DNA from: Solirubrobacterales bacterium
Lineage (GTDB): Bacteria; Actinomycetota; Thermoleophilia; Solirubrobacterales; 70-9
NCBI GenBank assembly: GCA_020438445.1
Contig: JAGQUO010000009.1
Coordinates: forward strand, 1 to 41,192
DNA length: 41,192 nt
Direction of reading: 5' to 3'
Part shown: piece after piece, positions 15,573-23,547 of the stretch
How the letters are laid out: each line of letters starts with the position of its first letter
Numbering within the stretch: the stretch's first letter is position 1
Notes under the pieces: model-generated
Told to the model about the DNA's origin: nothing
What the model saw: the letters and a program-made list of their open reading frames with translations, nothing else
The model's database searches: none
Translations under genes and position numbers: made by a program

Positions 15573-16904
15573 TCATCTGCCGGCGAGCTTCCGCCAGACG
15601 ATTCCCCCGAAGACGACCCGCTCACGGGCGAGGGTGTCGTTGCGACCGATCCAGGGCCGGAAGGAGCGGCCCAGAAGCCAGAGGGCGGCAGCCGGCGAGC
15701 GCTCTGCGGCCAGGAGGCGCTCGATGTCGCGCCGGTGTCGCGGCAGGATCCGGTCGCCGCAGCGGAGGCGGAGGATCGCCCCGAGCTGCCGGATCAGCAG
15801 GTAGCGCCCGAAATAGGCGGAGCGCCAGCCGGGGCTGCGCGCAGCCAGCCGCAGGCGGCGGGCGACGCGGCGGGCGCGAAGCATCAGCCCTCCGAGCCGG
15901 CCGCTCGGCGGTGTGACCCAGTGGCCCTCGGCTTCGGTGAGCGTCACGGAGGCGTCGTGGCGGACGTAGTCGTGGGTCGGGCGGTCGACGTAGGTCAGCG
16001 GGCCGGTGGCCATCGCGCAGAGCGCGAGCCAGTGATCGTGGTAGAGCTCCTGGCCGGTGCCGCCGGGCGGAAACGGCAGTGCGACGTCGAGCAGCTCGCG
16101 ACGGAACATCGATGCCGCCCCGGTGACGTTGTTGGTGATCAGCATCGAGGCCATGCTCTCGGGGTTGTTCCGGCGCTCGAAGAAGTAGGTCTCGGAGAGG
16201 ACGGTGCCGTCGCCGTCGGCGATGCGGACGTCGCTGTAGGCGAGCGCCGATTCCGGTGCCGCGGCCAGCGCCCCGGCGAGGACGTCGAGCTTGTCGGGGT
16301 GCCAACGGTCGTCCTGGTCGGCGAGGGCGATCAGCGACGCCGAGACCGGCGCGAGTGCGATCGCCCGCTCGAAGTTGCGGAGGAACCCGAGCCGCTCGGG
16401 GGACCGGCTGACGAGGAAGCGCGGGTCCTCGCCCACCTGCCGCTCGAGCTCGGCGAACGCCCGCGGGGACGAGCAGTCGTCGCTGATCACGCAGCACCAG
16501 TCCTCGCGCGTCTGCGCCCTGATCGTCTCGAGCTGCACCCGCAGCCGCTCCGGGTCCGGCTCGTAGGTCGCCATGCAGATCGCGATCTCCGCGCCGGCGA
16601 CGCCCGGGCCGGACACCGGCTCCTCGAACGGCGGGTCGGACGCCGCGAGCGCGGAGCCGCCGGGAACCGTCAGCATCGCCCACCAGAGGTCACCGCGGTC
16701 GTAGCTGCGCTCCTCCGGCATCGAGTGGGCGGCGAGCGCGGCCTCGACGTCACCGGCCCGGATCCGGACGGAGGCCGGATCGGTCGCCGGATCGAGCGTG
16801 CCGCCGACCCAGAACGCGGTTCCGGCGCCGACCCTGATCGGGTCCGGCGGCGCCGTCCTCACCTCTCCCCCTCCACCGACGATTTCGATCTCCGACCGTT
16901 CCAT
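15573..16904 (-). CDS. Family 2 glycosyltransferase, antisense inside the suf cluster
   Basis: A rhamnosyl/galactosyl-type GT2. After about 125 N-terminal residues of no known domain comes EIAICMATYEPD (strand 1), VISDDCSS, LIALADQDDRWHPDKL (the QDD metal/nucleotide motif), SDVRIAD, TGAASMFRRELL and YHDHWLALC (acceptor/base region). This set is typical of rhamnan and O-antigen glycosyltransferases such as RfbG/WbbL-like enzymes. I chose the ATG at 16904, which gives 443 residues. The gene faces the suf genes and separates sufU from the Rieske gene. It has no functional link to Fe-S assembly and looks like an insertion into the operon. Its 3' end is 13 bases from the sufU stop. Confidence 0.88.
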   Translation of the reverse strand: MERSEIEIVGGGGEVRTAPPDPIRVGAGTAFWVGGTLDPATDPASVRIRAGDVEAALAAHSMPEERSYDRGDLWWAMLTVPGGSALAASDPPFEEPVSGPGVAGAEIAICMATYEPDPERLRVQLETIRAQTREDWCCVISDDCSSPRAFAELERQVGEDPRFLVSRSPERLGFLRNFERAIALAPVSASLIALADQDDRWHPDKLDVLAGALAAAPESALAYSDVRIADGDGTVLSETYFFERRNNPESMASMLITNNVTGAASMFRRELLDVALPFPPGGTGQELYHDHWLALCAMATGPLTYVDRPTHDYVRHDASVTLTEAEGHWVTPPSGRLGGLMLRARRVARRLRLAARSPGWRSAYFGRYLLIRQLGAILRLRCGDRILPRHRRDIERLLAAERSPAAALWLLGRSFRPWIGRNDTLARERVVFGGIVWRKLAGR

Positions 16905-16957
16905 GCTCGCGGGCGCATCCTCGCGCTTCGCGACGGAGGCTGCCGCCGCGTCCTCGC

Positions 16958-16985
16958 TAAAATCCGACTCTCGAAGTAGGGATTG
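16958..16985 (+). promoter_or_regulatory. Promoter of the Rieske-sufB-sufD half-operon with candidate operator
   Basis: TAAAAT (16958-16963), a good -10 box in this GC-rich region, lies 22 bases before the ATG at 16986. AATCC (16961-16965) and GGATT (16980-16984) form an inverted repeat around the predicted transcription start. The same five-base element appears in the promoter of the Rrf2 regulator, so this could be its second binding site. A separate promoter here fits the fact that the antisense glycosyltransferase cuts the operon. Confidence 0.45.
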
Positions 16986-17300
16986 ATGACAGACCACACC
17001 GTATGCACAGTCGAAGAGCTCCCCGACGGGGCCAGGAAGATCGTCGAGATCGACGGGATCGAGATCGGCGTCTTCAACTGCGGCGGCGAGCTGCTCGCGA
17101 TCGAGGATCGCTGCTCGCACGACGACGGGCCCCTCGCCGAGGGCGAGTTCGACTTGGCGGCATGTACGGTGGAGTGCCCGCGGCACGGCTCGCTCTTCGA
17201 CCTGAGGAGCGGCCGCCCCAAGACCCTTCCCGCCTTCGCGCCGGTTGAGACCTTCCCGGTCCGGGCAGAGGATGGGCAGATCAAGCTGGAGGTTGACTGA
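16986..17300 (+). CDS. Rieske [2Fe-2S] ferredoxin-like protein of the SUF operon
   Basis: Small soluble electron carrier, 104 residues. The cluster ligands are C43 and H45 ([10 protein letters not shown]) and C64 and H67 ([12 protein letters not shown]), the complete Rieske pattern. It resembles the ferredoxin subunit of bacterial aromatic dioxygenases. A Rieske gene between or beside sufB/sufD is a regular feature of actinobacterial SUF operons, where it may supply electrons for cluster assembly; this has not been proved. I use the ATG at 16986. A TTG directly before it would add one methionine. sufB starts after a 1-base gap. Confidence 0.93.
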   Translation: MTDHTVCTVEELPDGARKIVEIDGIEIGVFNCGGELLAIEDRCSHDDGPLAEGEFDLAACTVECPRHGSLFDLRSGRPKTLPAFAPVETFPVRAEDGQIKLEVD

Positions 17301-17301
17301 G

Positions 17302-18756
17302 ATGAACCCGCCACCCGAGACCGCAACGATCGACCCCAAGCAGGCCGAGCGCGAGGCGATCAAGGACATCAACCAGGACTACAAGACGAAGTTCGGCTTC
17401 AACGACCCCGAGACGGGCTACGTGTACAAGGCCCCGAAGGGGCTGAGCCGCGGCCTCGTCGAGGACATCTCCGACTACAAGGACGAGCCCGAGTGGATGC
17501 GCGAGTTCCGACTGAAGGCCCTCGAGCACTTCCTCGAGCGCCCGGTGCCGCAGTGGGGCGCGAACCTGAACCAGATCGACTTCGACGACATCCACTACTT
17601 CGTCCGGGCGTCGGAGAAGGCCGAGCGGAGCTGGGAGGACGTGCCCGACGACATCAAGAACACGTTCGACCGGCTCGGCATCCCCGAGGCGGAGCGGAAC
17701 TTCCTCGCCGGGGTCGGTGCCCAGTACGAGTCGGAGGTCGTCTACCACCAGGTCCGCAAGGACCTCGAGGAGCAGGGCGTGCAGTTCCTCGACATGGACA
17801 GCGGCCTGCGCGAGCACGAGGACGTGGTCCGCGAGCACTTCGCATCGGTGATCCCCGCCAACGACAACATGCTCGCCGCCCTCAACTCCGCGGTCTGGTC
17901 AGGGGGCTCGTTCGTCTACGTGCCGCCGGGCGTCAAGGTCGAGATGCCGCTGCAGGCCTACTTCCGGATCAACACCGAGAACATGGGCCAGTTCGAGCGG
18001 ACGCTGATCATCGCCGACGAGGGCTCCGACGTGCACTACATCGAGGGTTGCACCGCGCCGGTCTACTCGACCGACTCGCTGCACTCCGCGGTCGTCGAGC
18101 TGATCGCCCGGCCGGGCGCACGGATCCGCTACACGACGGTCCAGAACTGGTCGCAGAACGTCTACAACCTGGTCACCAAGCGCGCCCGCGCCGAAGCCGA
18201 CGCGACGGTCGAGTGGGTCGACTGCAACCTCGGCTCGAAGGTGACGATGAAGTACCCGTCGATCTACCTGATGGGCGAGCGCGCCCACGGCGAGATCCTG
18301 TCGATCGCGTTCGCCGGCGCCGGCCAGCACCAGGACGCCGGCGGCAAGATCATCCACGCCGCGCCGAAGACGACCTCGTCGATCTTCTCGAAGTCGATCA
18401 GCAAGGACGGCGGGCGCTCGACCTATCGCGGCCTGCTCGAGGTCGCGAAGGGCGCGACCGAGGCTCGCTCGAAGGTCGTCTGCGATGCGCTGCTGCTCGA
18501 TCCCGAGTCGCGCTCGGACACCTATCCGACGATCAGGATCGACGAGAACGACGCCAACGTCGGGCACGAGGCGTCGGTGTCGAAGATCGGAGAGGAGCAG
18601 CTCTTCTACCTGCAGTCGCGCGGGCTCGACGAGGAGGAGGCGTCGAAGATGATCGTCAACGGCTTCATCGAGCCGGTCGTCAAGGAGCTGCCGATGGAGT
18701 ACGCGGTCGAGCTGAACCGCCTGATCGAGCTGCAGATGGAGGGCTCGATTGGCTAG
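17302..18756 (+). CDS. sufB: SufB, cluster-building subunit of the SufBCD scaffold
   Basis: Receives sulfur and iron and builds the nascent Fe-S cluster together with SufC and SufD. The 484-residue protein has the alpha-helical N-terminal part ([13 protein letters not shown], then [12 protein letters not shown]) and a right-handed beta-helix core. [21 protein letters not shown], the [12 protein letters not shown] segment and [21 protein letters not shown] close to the C-terminus are diagnostic of SufB. The ATG at 17302 has GGAGG upstream and follows the Rieske stop by one base. The open frame begins earlier, but that part overlaps the Rieske gene. It overlaps sufD by 8 bases. Confidence 0.97.
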   Translation: MNPPPETATIDPKQAEREAIKDINQDYKTKFGFNDPETGYVYKAPKGLSRGLVEDISDYKDEPEWMREFRLKALEHFLERPVPQWGANLNQIDFDDIHYFVRASEKAERSWEDVPDDIKNTFDRLGIPEAERNFLAGVGAQYESEVVYHQVRKDLEEQGVQFLDMDSGLREHEDVVREHFASVIPANDNMLAALNSAVWSGGSFVYVPPGVKVEMPLQAYFRINTENMGQFERTLIIADEGSDVHYIEGCTAPVYSTDSLHSAVVELIARPGARIRYTTVQNWSQNVYNLVTKRARAEADATVEWVDCNLGSKVTMKYPSIYLMGERAHGEILSIAFAGAGQHQDAGGKIIHAAPKTTSSIFSKSISKDGGRSTYRGLLEVAKGATEARSKVVCDALLLDPESRSDTYPTIRIDENDANVGHEASVSKIGEEQLFYLQSRGLDEEEASKMIVNGFIEPVVKELPMEYAVELNRLIELQMEGSIG

Positions 18757-20047
18757 CGCGACGGCCCAGACGACCGGGGCCGACGCGACGGAGCCCGCCT
18801 GGCTGAGCGATCGCCGCAGCAAGGCGGTCGGCGCGGCCGGGGAGCTGGCGCTCCCGGGCCCGAAGACGCGCGGCTGGGAGTTCACCGATCTCTCGGGACT
18901 CGACCTCGCCGGCTTCGCGCCGGCGGAGGGCGGCGATCTCGACGCCGCCGCCGGGCTCGCGACCAGGCTGAGCCTTCCGGAGGGCTCGTCCGGGCTGACG
19001 CAGGTCGATGCCACCTGGCGATCCGAGCTGCGATCACCCTCCGGGAACGGCAGGCCCGAGGAGGTCACCGTGATGAGCCTCTCGGAGGCGGCGGCCCGCT
19101 TTCCCGACCTGATCGCCGGTCGCTTCGGGACGATCGTCCCCGGCGACGGCGATCCCTTCGTGGCGATCAACGAGGCCGGATGGAGCGGCGGCGCGCTGGT
19201 CTACGTGCCGCGGAATGCCGCGCCCGAGCACCCGATCTCGCTGACGGCGGTCCAGCAGGCCGGCGGGCGCAGCCTCAACTGGCGCACGCTGATCGTCCTC
19301 GAGGAGGGTGCCGAAGCGGAGGTTTGGGAGCGATACATCTCCAGCGACGACGCGGCGGAGGGGCTCTTCAACGGGGTCACCGAGGTCATCGTCGGCGAGG
19401 GTGCCAACCTGCGCTACGTCTGCGGGCAGGACCTCTCGGAGCGATCCTGGGTCTTCGCGAGCCAGCGCGCCGAGGTGGCCTGCGACGGGCAGCTCGACTG
19501 GGTCGCGCTCGGGTTCGGGTCAGCGAACGGCAAGGTCAGGATGGAGACGAAGCTCGCCGGGCGCGGCGCCGAGGCCCGGGTGACGGGCGCATACGTGAGC
19601 AACGGGCGCCAGCACCTCGACTACGACACCACCCAGGAGCACGCGGCCGAGGACACGACCTCGGACCTCGCGTTCCGGGGGGTTCTCGACGGGCGCTCGA
19701 CGGCGGTCTGGCGGGGGATGATCAACGTCGACAAGGGCGCTCAGCGGACCGACGCCTTCCAGGACTGCCGCAACCTGCTGCTCTCGAAGCGGGCCCACGC
19801 GGATGCCATTCCCGGCCTGCAGATCGAGGCCGACGACGTCGCCTGCACGCATGCCGCGGCGGTCGCCCAGATCGATCCCGACCAGCTCTTCTACCTGACG
19901 TCCCGCGGGCTCGACCGCGACAGCGCGAGCGAGCTGATCGTCGGCGGCTTCCTGGCGGAGCTGGTCGAGCGCGTGCCCGGGGGCGCCGTCGCCGACGCGC
20001 TCGCCGGGGCGCTCGATGCACGGCTCGGCGAGCTCCTGAACGGCTGA
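18749..20047 (+). CDS. sufD: SufD, subunit of the SufBCD scaffold
   Basis: Paralogue of SufB that pairs with it and helps with iron entry. The 432 residues show [15 protein letters not shown] at the N-terminus, the beta-helix middle ([19 protein letters not shown]), [22 protein letters not shown] and the C-terminal [22 protein letters not shown], the SufD counterpart of the SufB end. The conserved histidine in this last motif is thought to hold iron at the SufB-SufD interface. The start is a TTG at 18749 inside the end of sufB, implying coupled translation. It is the last recognised Suf protein in the operon; a lipoprotein gene follows 4 bases later. Confidence 0.96.
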   Translation: MASATAQTTGADATEPAWLSDRRSKAVGAAGELALPGPKTRGWEFTDLSGLDLAGFAPAEGGDLDAAAGLATRLSLPEGSSGLTQVDATWRSELRSPSGNGRPEEVTVMSLSEAAARFPDLIAGRFGTIVPGDGDPFVAINEAGWSGGALVYVPRNAAPEHPISLTAVQQAGGRSLNWRTLIVLEEGAEAEVWERYISSDDAAEGLFNGVTEVIVGEGANLRYVCGQDLSERSWVFASQRAEVACDGQLDWVALGFGSANGKVRMETKLAGRGAEARVTGAYVSNGRQHLDYDTTQEHAAEDTTSDLAFRGVLDGRSTAVWRGMINVDKGAQRTDAFQDCRNLLLSKRAHADAIPGLQIEADDVACTHAAAVAQIDPDQLFYLTSRGLDRDSASELIVGGFLAELVERVPGGAVADALAGALDARLGELLNG

Positions 20048-20051
20048 GGCG

Positions 20052-20471
20052 ATGCGGGCGAACTCGGCCGCGGCGCTCGTGCTGGCGCTGGCAGCGCCGG
20101 CGCTGGCCGCCGGATGCGGCGGTGAGCGGGAGTTCGGCGCCGCGGAGTTCGTCGACGCAGCCAACGGGAAGGGCGCCGCGCTCGCGCTCGGCGGTCAGGT
20201 GACGACGACCGAGTCGGGCGAGCCCGTGTACGCGGTCAGGTCCGAGAGCGGCTCCGATCCCAACCCGCAGCTCGAGGAGGGCCACGGCGGCGGGACGATG
20301 ATCGTCGCCGCCGACGCCGGCGTCGCCGCGGACGAGTTCGAGCGCTGCGAGAGCGCCGCGGACCTGACGTGCTTCCGCGCAGCGAACATCGTCCTCAGGT
20401 TCGAGGAGATGGCCGCCGCCGATCGCGCCCGGATCAGCGGCGCGGTCTCCGCCCTCGCGTCCGCGGGCTGA
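20052..20471 (+). CDS. Small lipoprotein of unknown function
   Basis: A 139-residue protein with a lipoprotein signal peptide (lipobox LAAGC, C22) that would be anchored to the outer face of the membrane. The mature part is acidic and has two further cysteines about ten residues apart (ERCESAADLTC) that could form a disulfide. No family is recognised. It begins 4 bases after the sufD stop and may be read through from the suf operon, although its exported location argues against a Suf role. It could instead belong with the envelope and copper genes that follow. Its stop is 6 bases from the convergent gene at 20478. Confidence 0.75.
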   Translation: MRANSAAALVLALAAPALAAGCGGEREFGAAEFVDAANGKGAALALGGQVTTTESGEPVYAVRSESGSDPNPQLEEGHGGGTMIVAADAGVAADEFERCESAADLTCFRAANIVLRFEEMAAADRARISGAVSALASAG

Positions 20472-20477
20472 CGCCGG

Positions 20478-20675
20478 TCAGCTCGGGTCCTCCTCCTCCG
20501 GGTCGTCCCAGCTGTCATAGGCGCGCTCCCAGTCCTCGCCGGGAGCGTCGCCGTCGCCCGCCGGATGCTCGCGGCCGCGCTCCCGCAGCGTCGCGACGAT
20601 CACTGCGACGAGGACGACCGCCGCCGGGACGACGTAGGGAAGCCAGTGGCCGGCATGTGCGACCGGGACGAGCAT
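20478..20675 (-). CDS. Small single-helix membrane protein
   Basis: A 65-residue protein with one membrane helix (about residues 12-30, LPYVVPAAVVLVAVIVATL) and a highly acidic cytoplasmic tail (EDWERAYDSWDDPEEEDPS). The short N-terminus includes two histidines (HAGH). It starts one base after the stop of the large membrane protein at 20677, so it is almost surely translated with it. It may be an accessory subunit of that protein. No family is recognised. Confidence 0.7.
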   Translation of the reverse strand: MLVPVAHAGHWLPYVVPAAVVLVAVIVATLRERGREHPAGDGDAPGEDWERAYDSWDDPEEEDPS

Positions 20676-20676
20676 C

Positions 20677-22149
20677 TCATCCGTTCGCCTGCGACAGCAG
20701 GTAGAGGCCGAGGATGCTGAAGAACACCATCGTCATTAGCATCCAGACCTGCGAGTAGGCGGCGGTGCGCGTGTCCTTCCACAGGGCCAGGGCCCGGTCG
20801 TGCCCGAGCGCGAGCGCGACGACGTGGCCGACGACGATCGCCCCGAACTGCACGTACCAGATGGCCGTCGCCCCGATCACCGAGTAGTCGATCGCCGAGC
20901 CCGCGGTGCCGAACCAGTCCGATCCGTCGCCGAACGGGTCGGAGAGCAGGAAGGTGAACTGCGCCTGCTCCTGGTAGACGAAGAGGCTGAAGTAGTGGGC
21001 GACCAGGTACGCGAGCGCGATCGGGATGAAGGCGTGCGCGAACCTCCTGCCGAGCTCGAGCGCCGTTCGCCGCCCGTCGACTATCCGCATCCCGTAGATG
21101 CCGCCCCAGAAGATCGCCGCGACCGCGAGCAGGGTCCCAGCGAGGAAGATCGTGTTCGTCAGCCGCAGGGCAGCCACCGGGGAGAGGCCGGCGTCGGAGA
21201 ACGTCTCGAAGAGCGAGCTGATCGGCTCCTTGAGGACACCCTCCTGGGCGCCGTCGAACGTCGTCGCGCCGATCGCGACGAGCACCAGGGCGAGCGAGCC
21301 GGCGGGGATCGCCCACTTCGTCGCCCCGGCCAGGAGCGGCCTCCGCCCGAGCCTGCCGTCACGGATCTCGAAGATCGCGAGGCTGCCGAACATCCCGAAG
21401 TACTGGGTGAAGGTCTCGCCCCGGTCGGTCCAGCGGTCGATCCCGAAGAGCCCCATGGCCATGAACGTGTAGACCGAGTAGACGATGGTCGCCGTCGCGA
21501 TCGTCTTCGGCGTGACGCCGGCGGCGGCGAACCCGGTCTGCCCCCAGACCAGCTCGAGGAAGACGAAGCCGACGAGGCCGGCCACGGCGGGCCAGCGACC
21601 GAAGCGCTCCGGGTACCGGAACGGCGCCTTCCGCTCGCGGCCGGTCAGAGCGGTGGTCGCCGCGGCGACCGTGCGCGCGATCGCGCGCCAGGGGTTGAAC
21701 GCCCGGAAGACGTTCCCGAAGAGGACGCTGAGGACGACGGTGCCGAGCCAGAACGTGACGTAGACGAAGGTGATCGCGAAGTTCCGATCGGGCGCCTCGA
21801 CGCCGTCGATCCCGGTCCAGATGACGAACGCGAGCAGAACGGCCCCGATCGCACCGGCGAGGATTTGCGCCGGCCTCGAAACCAGGGCGGTCGCGATTCC
21901 GCCGGTGAACGCCCGCCAGTCGTAGTTCTCGAGCCTCACCGTTCGCCAGCCGAGCGTGAGCCCGACGAACGAGACGATCAGCACGATCGAGCTGCCCCAC
22001 GCGAACAGCCAGTCGGGAAGCGGCAGGTCGGAGCGACCGACCAGACCGTGAGCTGATGCGGCCGCCGGCAGCAGGAGCGCGGTGACGATCGAGCTGAGCA
22101 GGACCCAGCCCGTCATAAGCGCGATCCGGCTGCCGGCGCCGCGGGTCAT
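20677..22149 (-). CDS. Polytopic membrane protein of the type often labelled fenitrothion hydrolase
   Basis: A 490-residue protein with a cleavable-looking signal (residues 1-33, ending ASA) and about eleven further hydrophobic segments. Close relatives in actinobacteria are commonly given the name fenitrothion hydrolase, but the long membrane-embedded structure and gene context argue for a transport or metal role. Cleavage after ASA would leave histidine 34 (HGLVGRSDLP) at the mature N-terminus, as in copper-binding CopC. Conserved-looking segments include NPWRAIAR, FELVWGQTG-like WGQTGFAA, and AHYFSLFVYQEQAQ. The start overlaps the upstream gene stop (ATGA). The whole operon encodes membrane or exported proteins, including a cupredoxin-like one. 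Copper transport is my inference. Confidence 0.8.
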   Translation of the reverse strand: MTRGAGSRIALMTGWVLLSSIVTALLLPAAASAHGLVGRSDLPLPDWLFAWGSSIVLIVSFVGLTLGWRTVRLENYDWRAFTGGIATALVSRPAQILAGAIGAVLLAFVIWTGIDGVEAPDRNFAITFVYVTFWLGTVVLSVLFGNVFRAFNPWRAIARTVAAATTALTGRERKAPFRYPERFGRWPAVAGLVGFVFLELVWGQTGFAAAGVTPKTIATATIVYSVYTFMAMGLFGIDRWTDRGETFTQYFGMFGSLAIFEIRDGRLGRRPLLAGATKWAIPAGSLALVLVAIGATTFDGAQEGVLKEPISSLFETFSDAGLSPVAALRLTNTIFLAGTLLAVAAIFWGGIYGMRIVDGRRTALELGRRFAHAFIPIALAYLVAHYFSLFVYQEQAQFTFLLSDPFGDGSDWFGTAGSAIDYSVIGATAIWYVQFGAIVVGHVVALALGHDRALALWKDTRTAAYSQVWMLMTMVFFSILGLYLLSQANG

Positions 22150-22613
22150 GGGTTGACCGTGAGCTCTGCGATCTGGGTGGCCGACCCCTCGAGCTCGACC
22201 TCGAAAACACCGTCGATGTCGGCCGGGAAGTCGAACTCCGCCTTCCCACCTGCCTCGACGTCTTCCATGATGTCGTAGCCGTGGACGTGGACCTCATCGG
22301 CCGTGTCCGAGTCGACGACGAACCGGACCTCGTCGCCCCTGGCGAACTCGAGGTCGGCGACGCCGCCCTCGGGCTGGCCGTCCACGATCGTGATCACCGG
22401 AACCGCCGGCCCGGAAGCGGTCGGCTTCTCGTTCTTGTCGCGCTCCTTCGCCTTGTCGGCGGTCGTCTCGTCCTGCGTGGTGGTTGCCGTCACGTCCGTG
22501 CCGGCGCTGGTGGAATCGCCGTCGTCGTCTCCACCCTTGAAGACGAAGAAGAGCACGACGACCGCTGCCAGCGTCACGAGCAGCGCAGCGATCCTGGTTC
22601 CATTCGATTGCAT
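22146..22613 (-). CDS. Membrane-anchored cupredoxin-like protein
   Basis: A 155-residue protein with one N-terminal membrane helix (about 7-25), an acidic Thr/Asp-rich linker (27-65) and a C-terminal beta-sandwich (about 70-155) with cupredoxin-like strands (ARGDEVRFVVDSD, FDFPADIDGVFEVELEG). Two histidines in DEVHVHGYD (H109, H111) and M116 could bind copper. The C-x-H/M loop of true blue copper proteins is missing, so a type 1 site is unlikely. The ATG at 22613 follows AGGAGG. The stop overlaps the start of the polytopic protein gene by 4 bases. It may hand metal to that protein. Confidence 0.8.
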   Translation of the reverse strand: MQSNGTRIAALLVTLAAVVVLFFVFKGGDDDGDSTSAGTDVTATTTQDETTADKAKERDKNEKPTASGPAVPVITIVDGQPEGGVADLEFARGDEVRFVVDSDTADEVHVHGYDIMEDVEAGGKAEFDFPADIDGVFEVELEGSATQIAELTVNP

Positions 22614-22632
22614 CCGATCCTCCTTCGAGGAG

Positions 22633-22797
22633 CTACTTCTGACCCGTCGGCACGGTCGTGGAGCCGGCGGGCTGAGAATGATCCAGCGAGGGAGCGTCGA
22701 TCGTCTGGCCTGAGCCTCCGAACACGAACAGGATGAGCGCAACGAGGCCGATCACCAGGCCAAGGACGATGCCGATCGTGCGGTCGGTCCTGCTCAC
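22633..22797 (-). CDS. 54-residue single-helix membrane protein
   Basis: Starts at a GTG (22797) with MSRTDRTIGIVLGLV, has one membrane helix (about 8-27) and a short exported tail with a histidine (APSLDHSQPAG). It is too short for a recognised family. A TAGCCT box ends 7 bases before the GTG and overlaps the stop codon of the upstream gene, so it may begin a leaderless transcript. It lies 19 bases before the cupredoxin-like gene in the same operon. Confidence 0.6.
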   Translation of the reverse strand: MSRTDRTIGIVLGLVIGLVALILFVFGGSGQTIDAPSLDHSQPAGSTTVPTGQK

Positions 22798-22804
22798 CGG
22801 GAGG

Positions 22805-22810
22805 AGGCTA
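22805..22810 (-). promoter_or_regulatory. Candidate -10 box (TAGCCT) inside the operon
   Basis: TAGCCT on the minus strand ends 7 bases before the GTG at 22797. Its first three bases are also the TAG stop of the upstream gene. Confidence 0.35.
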
Positions 22811-23167
22811 GCCGATCGCCTCCCGGGCGCACCGCCGTTGAGCGATGAGCCCGAAGCGCGGCGGAGGGCCGCGATCGGCAAGCGAACGGATCGCCCGCGA
22901 GACGGGGCGGGGATCGGCGCTCGCGGGCCGCAGCACGCCGTGGTCCGGCCGCGACGCCCGCGGGAGCTCTGAGATCCGTCGGCACGCCTCGTCGAGCAAC
23001 GCGAACCCGGGAACGATCCCGAGAACGAGCATCGGCACGACGATCGCGACCAGCGGTGCGAGGGCAACGAGGCCTCCCGCGGCGATGATCCCGACGACGA
23101 GCGGTGCCATCGCGACGATGAACGCGGCGGCGGCCCGACGTTCGAAGCGAAGCGAGTCCGTTCTCAC
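22808..23167 (-). CDS. Small two-helix membrane protein, paralogue A
   Basis: A 119-residue protein starting at a GTG (23167, MRTDSLRFERR). Two closely spaced membrane helices (about 13-32 and 34-56) are followed by a motif (PMLVLGIVPGFALLDEACRRI) and an arginine/proline-rich cytoplasmic tail. Helices and motif match the proteins at 23191-23514 and 27424-27786: a hydrophobic run, then LG, a small residue, G, and an acidic helix. So this is one member of a three-copy local family. It is the first gene of the leftward operon. The start is predicted to be leaderless, from a promoter shared with paralogue B. Confidence 0.65.
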   Translation of the reverse strand: MRTDSLRFERRAAAAFIVAMAPLVVGIIAAGGLVALAPLVAIVVPMLVLGIVPGFALLDEACRRISELPRASRPDHGVLRPASADPRPVSRAIRSLADRGPPPRFGLIAQRRCAREAIG

Positions 23168-23190
23168 CCGCTCAACGCTACAGTCCGAGC
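23168..23190. promoter_or_regulatory. Bidirectional promoter with overlapping -10 boxes
   Basis: On the plus strand TACAGT (23179-23184) ends 6 bases before the ATG at 23191. On the minus strand TAGCGT (23175-23180) ends 7 bases before the GTG at 23167. The boxes share the TA at 23179-23180. Both transcripts would be leaderless and would compete for or share one melted region, which would tie the two operons together. Confidence 0.55.
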
Positions 23191-23514
23191 ATGATCGGCG
23201 ATCCACCGCCCCGCCAACGGATGGCTGCCGCGATGCTGGTCCTCGTTTGCGCCCCCGCGGTCCTCGCCGTGACCATGTCGGGAGGCGCGGTCGCGTTGCT
23301 CCCGCTCGCGCTCCTGATCCTCCCGATCCTGGCACTCGGGCGACCGGCCGGCATCGAAGCCCTCGAGCGTGTCCTTGCCGCCGAGCGGGCGCCGTCCGGA
23401 TCCCGCAGCGTTGCCTCGGTCCGGGAACTGAGGGAATCCACTCCTCGGACCCGCAATCCCATCGCCGACGCGCTGGCCGAGCGGGCGCCGCCGACGGCGC
23501 CCGCCGCCACCTAG
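23191..23514 (+). CDS. Small two-helix membrane protein, paralogue B
   Basis: A 107-residue protein with two membrane helices (about 11-30 and 32-50). They are followed by LPILALGRPAGIEALERVLAAER, which lines up with the matching region of the proteins at 22808-23167 and 27424-27786, and by a charged tail. No named family is recognised. It is divergent from paralogue A, sharing its promoter, and precedes the gene for a histidine-rich exported protein by 33 bases. Its association with copper-type genes in all three copies suggests a role in that system. Confidence 0.65.
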   Translation: MIGDPPPRQRMAAAMLVLVCAPAVLAVTMSGGAVALLPLALLILPILALGRPAGIEALERVLAAERAPSGSRSVASVRELRESTPRTRNPIADALAERAPPTAPAAT

Positions 23515-23547
23515 ACGTACCCAGCCATCACCCGAAGGGGGTGCGCC

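Noticed and set aside
17245-17301. An earlier sufB start at 17245
   Set aside because: It overlaps the end of the Rieske gene; the ATG at 17302 has a ribosome binding site and gives the normal SufB N-terminus.
20677-22149. Naming the polytopic protein an organophosphate hydrolase
   Set aside because: It has about eleven membrane helices and no visible hydrolase motif; the label in relatives seems to rest on remote similarity.
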